A stretch of DNA of 6,927 nt from RGIG3009 sp045603285 (GTDB lineage Bacteria > Bacillota > Clostridia > Oscillospirales > Acutalibacteraceae): assembly GCA_045603285.1 (NCBI GenBank), contig JAZULW010000001.1, positions 1-6,927 on the forward strand, given 5' to 3'. Below, piece by piece: positions 1-4,778 of the stretch. Every line of letters begins with the position of its first letter. Position 1 is the first letter of the stretch. The translations under genes and the position numbers were made by a program. The notes under the pieces were generated by a model. The model was given only the letters and a program-made list of their open reading frames with translations. It was not told the origin of the DNA and did no database searches.

Positions 1-719
1 TCGGCAAAGGCCCAATGGCCGCCTTCCAACACGGCCAAACCCGCATCGGGGATAAGCCGTTCCATCGTTTGTCCGTCACGCAGCGGTGTAGCGGTGTCGT
101 TTTTTCCCCAAATGAGCAAGGTAGAAGCGTTGATTTTTGAAAGCAAGGGAGTCACGTCCTCGTGTAAGGCGATGACCATGCTTTGACGCATAAGGGGACT
201 TGCTTGTTGGTAATCGGCCGAGCCGTGTTTTTTGCGTGCATTTTCCACCGCGTGGGGAAAAAGTTGCTTCAAAGGCGGAAGCGAAAATAGGAATTTGGTT
301 AATTTAAACGTGTAAACTTTCACGTAATAGGAAAGGGTGTGGTGCGCGGGCAATCCGGCGCTGTCCATCAACACGGCTTTGCGCACTTTGAGAGGAAGAG
401 AAGGGCGCGAAAGCAACTTAATGAGCACGCGTCCGCCGTTGGAGTGGCCGATGGTGATTGCTTCCGTAATGCCGAGGGCTTGGGCAAACGACAACACAAA
501 ATCGGCGTAATCATCGGGTGTGAACGGGTGAGAAGGCTCATCGGAACCACCAAACCCCGGCAGGTCGGGCGCTACCACGCGGCAGTAGGTCGACAAATGG
601 TCAATGATGAGGTGATATAGGGAACTGTCTACCCCCCAACCGTGCAACAGCAACACGGTTGTGTTTCCGACACCTTTGTCGATATATTGAATCTTCAAGC
701 CGTTCACCACGGTGTTCAT
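1..719 (-). CDS. alpha/beta-fold hydrolase, 3' end missing
   Basis: This gene runs leftward off the window; 239 residues are visible. The alpha/beta hydrolase fold is clear. An HGWG oxyanion-type motif lies at residues 26-29, DLPGFGGSD at 52-60, and the nucleophile elbow GHSNGG at 91-96 with Ser93 as the likely catalytic serine. WGKND places the acid at about Asp208, and EGGHW gives the catalytic His at about 235, so the whole triad is present and only a short C-terminal tail is lost. No signal peptide is visible, so the enzyme is probably cytosolic. The substrate cannot be told from sequence; relatives include esterases, lipases and C-C bond hydrolases. The start at 719 is preferred over an in-frame ATG at 737 because GGAGG lies 8 bases before 719 and inside the longer version. 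It is divergent from the ribosomal cluster and functionally unconnected as far as I can see. Confidence 0.87.
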   Translation of the reverse strand, partial: MNTVVNGLKIQYIDKGVGNTTVLLLHGWGVDSSLYHLIIDHLSTYCRVVAPDLPGFGGSDEPSHPFTPDDYADFVLSFAQALGITEAITIGHSNGGRVLIKLLSRPSLPLKVRKAVLMDSAGLPAHHTLSYYVKVYTFKLTKFLFSLPPLKQLFPHAVENARKKHGSADYQQASPLMRQSMVIALHEDVTPLLSKINASTLLIWGKNDTATPLRDGQTMERLIPDAGLAVLEGGHWAFA

Positions 720-727
720 CGACCATA

Positions 728-732
728 CCTCC
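728..732 (-). promoter_or_regulatory. ribosome binding site that sets the hydrolase start
   Basis: On the minus strand GGAGG is followed by 8 bases and then the ATG at 719. An in-frame ATG at 737 lies upstream of this site and has no comparable motif, so 719 is the better start. Confidence 0.75.
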
Positions 733-748
733 GCCATTATATATATCT

Positions 749-782
749 TTTATACCATATCATATTTCACCGAAAAAATCAA
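749..782 (-). promoter_or_regulatory. candidate promoter for the hydrolase gene
   Basis: Reading leftward, TTGATT (777-782) is followed by 17 bases and TATGGT (754-759). An overlapping extended -10, TGGTATAAA, ends at 749. Either could start a short leader before the hydrolase. The region is AT-rich, so chance matches are likely and the assignment is tentative. Confidence 0.4.
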
Positions 783-830
783 TGCCGTAATACACAGTAT
801 ATGCGCAAAAAAACTTTTTTATAAAAGGGG

Positions 831-859
831 TTGACCAATTGAAAAAAATGTGGTATAGT
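831..859 (+). promoter_or_regulatory. sigma-A promoter of the rpmG-secE-nusG cluster
   Basis: The -35 TTGACC (831-836), a 17-base spacer and the -10 TATAGT (854-859) make a near-consensus housekeeping promoter. Transcription should begin near 866, giving a leader of about 100 bases before rpmG. The 10-mer AAAAGGGGTT occurs at 823-832, overlapping the -35, and again at 871-880 just after the start. Confidence 0.85.
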
Positions 860-865
860 GTCTTT

Positions 866-967
866 ACCTCAAAAGGGGTTTATTTTTTTGCGCCGTTTTT
901 TCGGTGACAATACTCCCTGAGGGAGGCTCAAATCACCCGAATTTCGGGAATCAATGGAGGTGCCGTT
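866..967 (+). other. structured 5' leader of rpmG with alternative hairpins
   Basis: The leader can fold in at least two incompatible ways. Local hairpins are ACCTC/GGGGT (866-870 with 875-879, followed by a T-rich run), CGCCG/CGGTG (891-895 with 902-906), CTCCC/GGGAG (913-917 with 921-925) and CCCGA/TCGGG (936-940 with 944-948). Alternatively TCGGTGA (901-907) pairs with TCACCCGA (933-940) with one bulged C. This encloses the CTCCC hairpin and disrupts both flanking hairpins. The rpmG Shine-Dalgarno sequence follows directly at 955-960. I do not recognise a named RNA family; regulation of rpmG is an inference from the folding only. Confidence 0.4.
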
Positions 968-1117
968 ATGAGAGTCAAAGTGACAATGGCTTGCACGGAA
1001 TGTAAGCAACGCAACTACAACACGATGAAGAACAAGAAGAACGATCCGGACAGACTGGAAATGAACAAGTACTGCCGTTTCTGCCGCAAGCACACTGTGC
1101 ACAGAGAAACGAAGTAA
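968..1117 (+). CDS. rpmG: 50S ribosomal protein L33 (bL33)
   Basis: This 49-residue protein belongs to the large ribosomal subunit and lies near the E site. The family usually has 49-55 residues, so it is full length. It has a zinc-ribbon pair of CxxC motifs (Cys9/Cys12 and Cys36/Cys39), so this is the zinc-containing form rather than the zinc-free paralogue some bacteria make under zinc limitation. The basic sequence and the closing HRETK are typical of L33. TGGAGG at 955-960 places the ATG at 968. It is the first gene of the cluster, 24 bases ahead of secE, as in many Firmicutes. It was missing from simple ORF listings because of its size. No tRNA-Trp gene separates it from secE. Confidence 0.96.
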   Translation: MRVKVTMACTECKQRNYNTMKNKKNDPDRLEMNKYCRFCRKHTVHRETK

Positions 1118-1141
1118 GCCAAAGGAAAGGAGCAACGAGCA

Positions 1142-1585
1142 ATGGTTTTTTGGGGACTGATCCTTGTTGTGGCCGGCTTCCTTACGGTGCTCGTCACCTT
1201 TCTCGATAGCCTGAACATCTTCTCCGAGATGAGTGCTTTGGGCTTCGGTGCTTGGTTGGCGCGTTTCTTGAACCCTGCGAATTTGACGGGCAAAAAGGTC
1301 GCCTTTTATATTGCGATCGTTTTGTTGTTGGTCGGTGTCGTCATGTTTATTGTCGGCAAGATCAAAGCGTCGAAAAAGGGCGAACAGGATGCACAGACGC
1401 AAAAAGGCGTCAAATTCTTCCGCGATCTTAAAGGCGAGTTCAGCAAGATCACGTGGCCGACGTTGTCCAATGTCACACGTAACACCGGCGTAACGCTGGC
1501 TTTGTGTGCGCTGCTTGGCGCGTTCATCTGCGTGGTGGATCTAGGTTTGGGCGCGCTCATCCAGTTGTTGCTCAACTTGGGTTGA
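1142..1585 (+). CDS. secE: preprotein translocase subunit SecE with N-terminal extension
   Basis: SecE is the small membrane subunit that braces SecY in the Sec translocon. The conserved core lies at about residues 88-147. It comprises an amphipathic helix (KGVKFFRDLKGEFSKITWP, with the diagnostic KITWP at 102-106) followed by the conserved transmembrane helix at about 114-144. Most Gram-positive SecE proteins are about 60-80 residues with one membrane helix. This one has 147 residues with two additional hydrophobic segments at about 3-21 and 53-73, giving three predicted helices as in E. coli SecE. AAAGGAG (1126-1132) lies 9 bases before the ATG at 1142, and no in-frame ATG precedes the core, so the extension appears genuinely translated. 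The stop is 14 bases before nusG, which is its usual partner gene. Confidence 0.93.
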   Translation: MVFWGLILVVAGFLTVLVTFLDSLNIFSEMSALGFGAWLARFLNPANLTGKKVAFYIAIVLLLVGVVMFIVGKIKASKKGEQDAQTQKGVKFFRDLKGEFSKITWPTLSNVTRNTGVTLALCALLGAFICVVDLGLGALIQLLLNLG

Positions 1586-1599
1586 TGGGAGGATAGTTC

Positions 1600-2121
1600 A
1601 TGGCAGAAGAAGCAAAATGGTATGTTGTTCATACCTATTCCGGCTATGAAAATAAGGTAGCGACGAATTTGGAAAAAATCGTCGAAAACCGAAAGCTCCA
1701 AGACTGGATTCATGAGATCTCCATTCCCACCGAAACGGTGACGGAGATTAAAGACGGACAGAAAAAAGAAGTCGAACGCAAAATTTTCCCCGGTTATGTC
1801 CTTGTCAAAATGGTCATGACCGACGAATCTTGGTACATTGTACGCAACACGCGCGGTTGCACCGGCTTTGTGGGTCCTAACGGCAAACCCACTCCTCTCA
1901 CGGAGGAGGAGGTTGCGGCTTTGGGTGTGGAAAAACGCGAAGTGGAGATCAACTATGCCGTGGGCGATATGGTTCGTATCATCGACGGCCCGCTTGAAAA
2001 CTTTAGCGGCCGCGTGGACGAGATTGACCAAGAGAAAAACAAGGTCCGTGTTACGGTTTCGATGTTCGGTCGGGAAACTCCCGTGGAACTCGAACTCGAC
2101 CAAGCGGAACTTATGGAATAA
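1600..2121 (+). CDS. nusG: transcription termination/antitermination factor NusG
   Basis: NusG binds RNA polymerase and controls elongation, pausing and transcription-translation coupling. The 173-residue product matches the usual bacterial length. The NGN domain covers about residues 6-110: WYVVHTYSGYENKV at 7-20, the FPGYVLV strand at 63-69, and RNTRGCTGFVG at 82-92. A short linker leads to the C-terminal KOW domain at about 119-172, with VGDMVRIIDGP at 121-131 and the FSGRV turn. GGGAGGA (1587-1593) supports the ATG at 1600. It is cotranscribed with secE, 14 bases upstream. The stop codon lies inside a perfect inverted repeat (2115-2134), annotated separately. Confidence 0.97.
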   Translation: MAEEAKWYVVHTYSGYENKVATNLEKIVENRKLQDWIHEISIPTETVTEIKDGQKKEVERKIFPGYVLVKMVMTDESWYIVRNTRGCTGFVGPNGKPTPLTEEEVAALGVEKREVEINYAVGDMVRIIDGPLENFSGRVDEIDQEKNKVRVTVSMFGRETPVELELDQAELME

Positions 2122-2134
2122 GAAAACTTATTCC
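2115..2134 (+). repeat. perfect inverted repeat spanning the nusG stop codon
   Basis: GGAATAAG (2115-2122) and CTTATTCC (2127-2134) are perfect complements around an AAAA loop. The TAA stop of nusG (2119-2121) is in the left arm. No T-run follows, so it is not a standard intrinsic terminator. It may act as an RNA processing or stability element. Confidence 0.6.
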
Positions 2135-2152
2135 GCCGTAAGAATGAGGTTT

Positions 2153-2170
2153 GAGGGCAATCGCCCTTTT
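2153..2170 (+). terminator. weak terminator or attenuator between nusG and rplK
   Basis: GAGGGC (2153-2158) pairs with GCCCTT (2163-2168) around an AATC loop, with one G-T pair, and ends in TTTT (2167-2170). The stem is short and the T-run is brief, so partial termination is the most one would expect. It could reduce read-through from nusG into rplK. Confidence 0.35.
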
Positions 2171-2177
2171 CCTGTGC

Positions 2178-2246
2178 GTCGGACACTTTTCCGACTGTGG
2201 GAGGTGCGCTTCGCCGTTTGGTGAAAGCCGCGCCGCCTTTACCACA
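2178..2246 (+). promoter_or_regulatory. putative L1-binding leader of rplK
   Basis: A 6-bp hairpin GTCGGA/TCCGAC (2178-2183 with 2190-2195) abuts a longer stem-loop. That stem-loop has TGTGG/CCACA (2196-2200 with 2242-2246), an asymmetric loop GA against TTTA, GG/CC (2203-2204 with 2236-2237), then GCGC/GCGC (2206-2209 with 2230-2233) and a terminal hairpin TTCGCC/GGTGAA (2210-2215 with 2220-2225). The arrangement GTGG-GA-GG opposite CC-loop-CCAC resembles the L1 site of 23S rRNA as I remember it (GGUGGGAGG opposite UUGAAAUACCACC in E. coli). L1 autorepression of rplK-rplA translation through such mimicry is established in E. coli. The sequence fit here is seen; binding is inferred. Confidence 0.7.
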
Positions 2247-2252
2247 ATTTTT

Positions 2253-2257
2253 GGAGG
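2253..2257 (+). promoter_or_regulatory. ribosome binding site that sets the rplK start
   Basis: GGAGG lies 10 bases before the ATG at 2268. It excludes the in-frame upstream ATG at 2151, which would translate through the leader hairpins. It sits 6 bases after the putative L1 stem-loop, well placed for translational control. Confidence 0.85.
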
Positions 2258-2267
2258 TGCAAGAAAA

Positions 2268-2693
2268 ATGGCTCAAAAGATTACCGGGTACATTAAACTG
2301 CAAATTCCGGCTGGCAAAGCCACGCCGGCGCCCCCTGTTGGCCCTGCACTGGGTCAGCACGGTGTGAACATTATGGCGTTCACGAAAGAATTCAACGAAC
2401 GCACGAAGAACGACGCGGGTCTGATTATCCCCGTTGTTATCACGGTGTATGCCGACCGTTCCTTTACGTTTATCACCAAAACCCCTCCGGCTGCCGTTCT
2501 GATCAAGAAAGCCTGCGGCATTGAAACCGCTTCCGGCGTTCCGAACAAGAACAAGGTTGCCAAGATTACCAAGGAACAAGTCAAGAAGATCGCCGAAACC
2601 AAAATGCCCGACCTTAATGCGTCCAGCATCGAATCCGCTATGAGTATGGTGGCCGGTACCGCGCGCAGCATGGGCATCGAAGTTGTCGACTAA
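2268..2693 (+). CDS. rplK: 50S ribosomal protein L11 (uL11)
   Basis: L11 binds the GTPase-associated centre of 23S rRNA and supports elongation factor function and the RelA stringent response. The product is 141 residues, exactly the common bacterial length. The N-terminal domain (about 1-70) contains the proline-rich PAPPVGPALGQHGVNIM segment at 20-36, the thiostrepton-binding region. KTPPA at 71-75 marks the hinge. The C-terminal rRNA-binding domain ends with the family signature KMPDLNASSIESAM at 112-125. The start at 2268 agrees with homologues beginning MAxKI and with the GGAGG at 2253. A 117-base in-frame N-terminal extension was rejected. rplA follows after 106 bases of structured leader. 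Confidence 0.97.
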   Translation: MAQKITGYIKLQIPAGKATPAPPVGPALGQHGVNIMAFTKEFNERTKNDAGLIIPVVITVYADRSFTFITKTPPAAVLIKKACGIETASGVPNKNKVAKITKEQVKKIAETKMPDLNASSIESAMSMVAGTARSMGIEVVD

Positions 2694-2705
2694 TTTCAAC
2701 GTTCC

Positions 2706-2745
2706 GGGTGGGAGGAACCAATTTCGCATTCCGATTTTACCACTC
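2706..2745 (+). promoter_or_regulatory. second putative L1-binding motif, in front of rplA
   Basis: GGGTGG (2706-2711) pairs with CCACTC (2740-2745), with one G-U pair. An asymmetric loop of GA against GATTTTA follows, then GGAA/TTCC (2714-2717 with 2729-2732) closing an 11-base loop. The 8-mers GTGGGAGG and TTTACCAC occur on the two sides exactly as in the rplK leader. The remaining bases differ, so this is a shared motif rather than a copied segment. A competing hairpin GTTCC/GGAAC (2701-2705 with 2714-2718) is incompatible with it. The function as a second L1 operator is inferred. Confidence 0.6.
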
Positions 2746-2746
2746 A

Positions 2747-2777
2747 TACCTCCTGCACTCGTATTGCAGGGATGGTA
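2747..2777 (+). other. hairpin just before the rplA ribosome binding site
   Basis: CCTGCA (2752-2757) pairs with TGCAGG (2765-2770). An outer TACC/GGTA pairing (2747-2750 with 2774-2777) lies across a small internal loop. It ends 7 bases before GGGAGG (2785-2790), so it could stack on or present the ribosome binding site. Confidence 0.5.
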
Positions 2778-2799
2778 ACTAACAGGGAGGAAAAAACCA

Positions 2800-3489
2800 A
2801 TGAAACATGGTAAGAAATACGTCGACAGTGCGAAACTGATCGACCGAGGCACGCAATACGACGTTGCCGAAGCGTTAGACATTGCCGTTAAGACCGGCAA
2901 AGCAAAATTCGATGAGACCATCGAAGTACACGTAAAACTGGGCGTTGACAGTCGTCACGCCGATCAGCAGGTGCGCGGCGCCGTCGTGTTGCCGCACGGA
3001 ACCGGTAAAAAGCTCCGCGTTCTCGTATTCTGCAAAGAAGACAAACAACAAGCCGCTCTCGATGCCGGTGCGGATTTCGTCGGTGCCGACGATCTCGTTG
3101 CCAAAATCAACGGCGGTTGGATGGATTTCGACGTTGTGGTTGCCAGCCCCGATATGATGGGCTTGGTTGGCCGTTTGGGTAAAGTTCTCGGTCCCCGTGG
3201 CTTGATGCCCAATCCCAAAGCCGGTACCGTTACCCCCGACGTGGCAAAGGCTGTAACCGATGCCAAAGCCGGTAAAATTGAGTATCGTTTGGACAAAACC
3301 AACATCATTCACTGCCCCATTGGCAAGGTGTCGTTCGGTGTGGAAAAACTGCAAGAGAACTTTGAAGCTCTCCTCGGTGCCATTGTCCGTGCAAAACCCG
3401 CCGCTGCCAAGGGTCAATACATTCGTTCTTGCACCGTGGCTTCCACGATGGGCCCCGGCATCAAGATCAACCCTGTAAAAGTCGGCTAA
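2800..3489 (+). CDS. rplA: 50S ribosomal protein L1 (uL1)
   Basis: L1 forms the mobile stalk that moves deacylated tRNA out of the E site, and in many bacteria it represses its own operon. The 229-residue length is normal (about 230). The hallmark segment GRLGKVLGPRGLMPNPKAGT lies at about residues 124-143 in domain II. The RNA-contacting STMGPGIKINP segment lies near the C-terminus, with Thr216 corresponding to the conserved rRNA-binding threonine. GGGAGG (2785-2790) lies 9 bases before the ATG. The gene follows rplK in the standard order. Two motifs resembling L1's rRNA site lie upstream, one before rplK and one before this gene, suggesting autoregulation. A new promoter begins just after the stop. 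Confidence 0.97.
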   Translation: MKHGKKYVDSAKLIDRGTQYDVAEALDIAVKTGKAKFDETIEVHVKLGVDSRHADQQVRGAVVLPHGTGKKLRVLVFCKEDKQQAALDAGADFVGADDLVAKINGGWMDFDVVVASPDMMGLVGRLGKVLGPRGLMPNPKAGTVTPDVAKAVTDAKAGKIEYRLDKTNIIHCPIGKVSFGVEKLQENFEALLGAIVRAKPAAAKGQYIRSCTVASTMGPGIKINPVKVG

Positions 3490-3507
3490 AAAAATGCCGC
3501 AAACCAC

Positions 3508-3536
3508 TTGCAATTTTTGTAAGTGTATGGTATAAT
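3508..3536 (+). promoter_or_regulatory. strong promoter of rplJ-rplL
   Basis: TTGCAA (3508-3513), a 17-base spacer and TATAAT (3531-3536) with an upstream TG (extended -10, TGGTATAAT) form a near-perfect sigma-A promoter. It starts only 19 bases after the rplA stop. Transcription should begin near 3543, just ahead of the L10 leader, so rplJL can be transcribed independently of the upstream genes. Confidence 0.88.
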
Positions 3537-3542
3537 CATCAA

Positions 3543-3690
3543 GCTGTTCTTCCACAGACAGTGGGTGTGCCTTTCGGCACCTAACGGTTTTCACCGCCCA
3601 CCGAGGTCGAAACGCCGTAATGCCAAGCCTTGCTTTGTGTATTATTGCCGCCCTTTCTGTGGAAACGGAAAGGGCGTTTCTTTTTGGAAA
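3543..3690 (+). ncRNA. ribosomal protein L10 leader (cis-regulatory RNA)
   Basis: This is the leader bound by L10(L12)4 in Firmicutes. CTTC/GAGG (3549-3552 with 3603-3606) and GTGGG/CCCAC (3561-3565 with 3597-3601) flank the CACAGACA internal loop, which looks like the kink-turn. Inside are hairpins GTGCC/GGCAC (3567-3571 with 3576-3580) and CGGT/ACCG (3585-3588 with 3593-3596). TTCCACAGA (3550-3558) is perfectly complementary to TCTGTGGAA (3656-3664) in the terminator's left arm, giving an antiterminator. Because 3550-3552 is shared with the L10-bound stem, protein binding should block the antiterminator and allow termination. The attenuation scheme is established for B. subtilis; the pairings here are read directly. 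Confidence 0.88.
3649..3685 (+). terminator. intrinsic attenuator terminator of the L10 leader
   Basis: CGCCCTTTCTGT (3649-3660) pairs with the strand at 3665-3676 around a GGAA tetraloop, with one G-T pair in the 12-bp stem. The T-rich run at 3677-3685 follows. The left arm and tetraloop overlap the antiterminator target at 3656-3664, so the two structures cannot coexist. Confidence 0.88.
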
Positions 3691-3691
3691 A

Positions 3692-3713
3692 ACAGCTGAA
3701 TATTTTCAGTTGT
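3692..3713 (+). other. hairpin immediately upstream of the rplJ ribosome binding site
   Basis: ACAGCTGAA (3692-3700) pairs with TTCAGTTGT (3705-3713) around TATT, with one G-T pair, giving 9 bp. It ends one base before the rplJ Shine-Dalgarno sequence. It could protect the 5' end of read-through mRNA or shape translation initiation. Confidence 0.55.
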
Positions 3714-3714
3714 C

Positions 3715-3720
3715 GGAGGT
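3715..3720 (+). promoter_or_regulatory. ribosome binding site that sets the rplJ start
   Basis: GGAGGT lies 10 bases before the ATG at 3731. It rules out the in-frame ATG at 3620, which lies upstream of the attenuator hairpin and would add 37 unrelated residues. Confidence 0.88.
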
Positions 3721-3730
3721 GAATACAAAC

Positions 3731-4246
3731 ATGCCGAGTGAAAAAGTATTGCTTCAAAAGCAAGCTCTGGTTGCGGACCTTACCGAGAAATTGAGCGGTG
3801 CTGCTGCGAGCGTGGTGGTTGACTATTCGGGCATCACTGTGGCGGATGACACTCAACTTCGTCGCAAACTGCGTGAGGCCGGCGTGGAATACGCCGTTGT
3901 CAAAAACACGCTGCTTGGTCGTGCTGCCGAGAACGCCGGTTACGGCGATCTTAAGAGCGTGCTGGAAGGCGCTACCGCTATTGCCGTTTCCAAAGACGAT
4001 GCGTTGGCTCCTGCCAAAGTTCTCTGCGAATATGCCGAGAAACACGACAATTTCAAAATCAAGGCCGGTATCTTCGAGGGCAAAGTTGTCAACGACGCTA
4101 CCGTGAAAGAACTTTCCAAAGTTCCGCCGAGAGAAGTGTTGTTGTCTATGTTCTTGGGCGGCCTTACTGCCACTATTGGCAATTTGGCCCGTGCCTTGAA
4201 CGCTGTTGCTGAAAAACAAGGTGCCGATGCACCCGCCGAGGCCTAA
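3731..4246 (+). CDS. rplJ: 50S ribosomal protein L10 (uL10)
   Basis: L10 anchors the L7/L12 dimers to the 50S GTPase-associated centre. With the start at 3731 the protein has 171 residues, close to the usual 165-180. The N-terminal rRNA-binding domain shows the conserved pattern VVVDYSGITVADDTQLRRKL followed by EYAVVKNTLLGRA at about 53-65. The C-terminal part (about 135-165) is a long helix that would carry L12 dimers, and the protein ends in an Ala/Glu-rich tail. rplL follows after 39 bases, so the two stalk proteins are made from one message. Expression is governed by the promoter at 3508-3536 and by the L10 leader, where the gene product itself should be the regulator. Confidence 0.97.
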   Translation: MPSEKVLLQKQALVADLTEKLSGAAASVVVDYSGITVADDTQLRRKLREAGVEYAVVKNTLLGRAAENAGYGDLKSVLEGATAIAVSKDDALAPAKVLCEYAEKHDNFKIKAGIFEGKVVNDATVKELSKVPPREVLLSMFLGGLTATIGNLARALNAVAEKQGADAPAEA

Positions 4247-4285
4247 GCCTCAACCACAAATTTTAAAAATAATGGAGGTATTACC

Positions 4286-4660
4286 ATGTCTGAGAAAATC
4301 ACCAACATGATCGAAGAGATCAAAGCTCTGACCGTTCTCGAATTGAACGAACTCGTGAAAGCTATCGAAGAAGAATTCGGCGTTTCTGCCGCTGCTCCTG
4401 TGGCCGTGATGGCCGGTGGCGCTGCTCCTGCTGCTGCCGCTGAGGAGAAAACTGATTTTGATGTTGTTTTGGCTGAAGTGGGCCCCAACAAGATCAACGT
4501 CATCAAAGTTGTCCGCGAAATCACCGGTCTTGGCCTCAAAGAAGCCAAAGATTTGGTTGACGGCGCTCCCAAATCCCTCAAAGAGGGTGCTTCCAAAGAC
4601 GAAGCCGAGTCCATCAAAGCGAAACTCGAAGAAGCCGGCGCGAAAGTCGAACTCAAATAA
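4286..4660 (+). CDS. rplL: 50S ribosomal protein L7/L12 (bL12)
   Basis: L7/L12 forms the flexible stalk that recruits and stimulates translational GTPases. The 124-residue length is standard (120-125). The N-terminal dimerisation helices (about 1-33) bind L10. An Ala/Pro-rich hinge follows at about 34-53, then the globular domain (about 55-124) with KINVIKVVREITGLGLKEAK at 69-88, the factor-binding face. TGGAGGT (4273-4279) places the ATG at 4286. It is cotranscribed with rplJ; in cells it is made in excess over L10, helped by its own strong ribosome binding site. A strong terminator follows 14 bases after the stop, so rpoB is not the next gene here. Confidence 0.98.
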   Translation: MSEKITNMIEEIKALTVLELNELVKAIEEEFGVSAAAPVAVMAGGAAPAAAAEEKTDFDVVLAEVGPNKINVIKVVREITGLGLKEAKDLVDGAPKSLKEGASKDEAESIKAKLEEAGAKVELK

Positions 4661-4674
4661 GTTTTTTGAGAACC

Positions 4675-4705
4675 AAAAGCCACTGTCGTTTGACAGTGGC
4701 TTTTT
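4675..4705 (+). terminator. intrinsic terminator of rplJ-rplL
   Basis: GCCACTGTC (4679-4687) pairs perfectly with GACAGTGGC (4692-4700) around GTTT. Flanking AAAA and TTTTT extend the stem to 13 bp and supply the T-run. The symmetry would allow it to work in both directions. Confidence 0.93.
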
Positions 4706-4731
4706 CATTTGTTACAGTTTTGCGACAAATA

Positions 4732-4760
4732 TAGACAGAAATTTCTGAAAAGCATATACT
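4732..4760 (+). promoter_or_regulatory. promoter of the YwaF/TMEM164-like membrane protein gene
   Basis: TAGACA (4732-4737), a 17-base spacer and TATACT (4755-4760) each match the sigma-A consensus at five of six positions. Transcription would start near 4767, leaving a short leader of about 20 bases. Confidence 0.7.
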
Positions 4761-4771
4761 GTTTCGTGAAG

Positions 4772-4778
4772 AAAGGGG
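4772..4778 (+). promoter_or_regulatory. ribosome binding site that sets the membrane protein start
   Basis: AAAGGGG lies 8 bases before the ATG at 4787. A longer in-frame reading from a TTG at 4709 would begin next to the rplL terminator and run through the promoter, so it was not used. Confidence 0.7.

Noticed and set aside
339..824. Plus-strand reading frames opposite the hydrolase gene
   Set aside because: They are antisense shadows of a gene with a full catalytic triad. The frame at 642-824 also runs through the promoter region without a ribosome binding site.
823..880. Direct repeat AAAAGGGGTT (823-832 and 871-880) as a paired operator
   Set aside because: The two copies are low-complexity, 48 bases apart and not inverted. 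There is no independent support for a regulator binding them.
866..889. Intrinsic terminator formed by ACCTC/GGGGT and the following T-rich run
   Set aside because: It lies at the predicted transcription start, too close to act on this transcript, and the stem has only 5 bp. It was kept as part of the rpmG leader instead.
1118..1141. tRNA-Trp gene between rpmG and secE, as found in some Firmicutes
   Set aside because: The gap is only 24 bases and holds just the secE ribosome binding site.
2151..2267. In-frame upstream extension of rplK from an ATG at 2151
   Set aside because: It would translate the leader hairpins, has no good ribosome binding site, and L11 homologues start at the position given by 2268, which has GGAGG 10 bases before it.
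3620..3730. In-frame upstream extension of rplJ from an ATG at 3620
   Set aside because: It covers the L10 leader terminator. The GGAGGT at 3715 and the normal L10 length support 3731.
1306..4708. Long minus-strand reading frames opposite nusG, rplK, rplA, rplJ and rplL
   Set aside because: Each mirrors a highly conserved ribosomal or NusG gene and shows no recognisable domain. They reflect codon bias on the sense strand.
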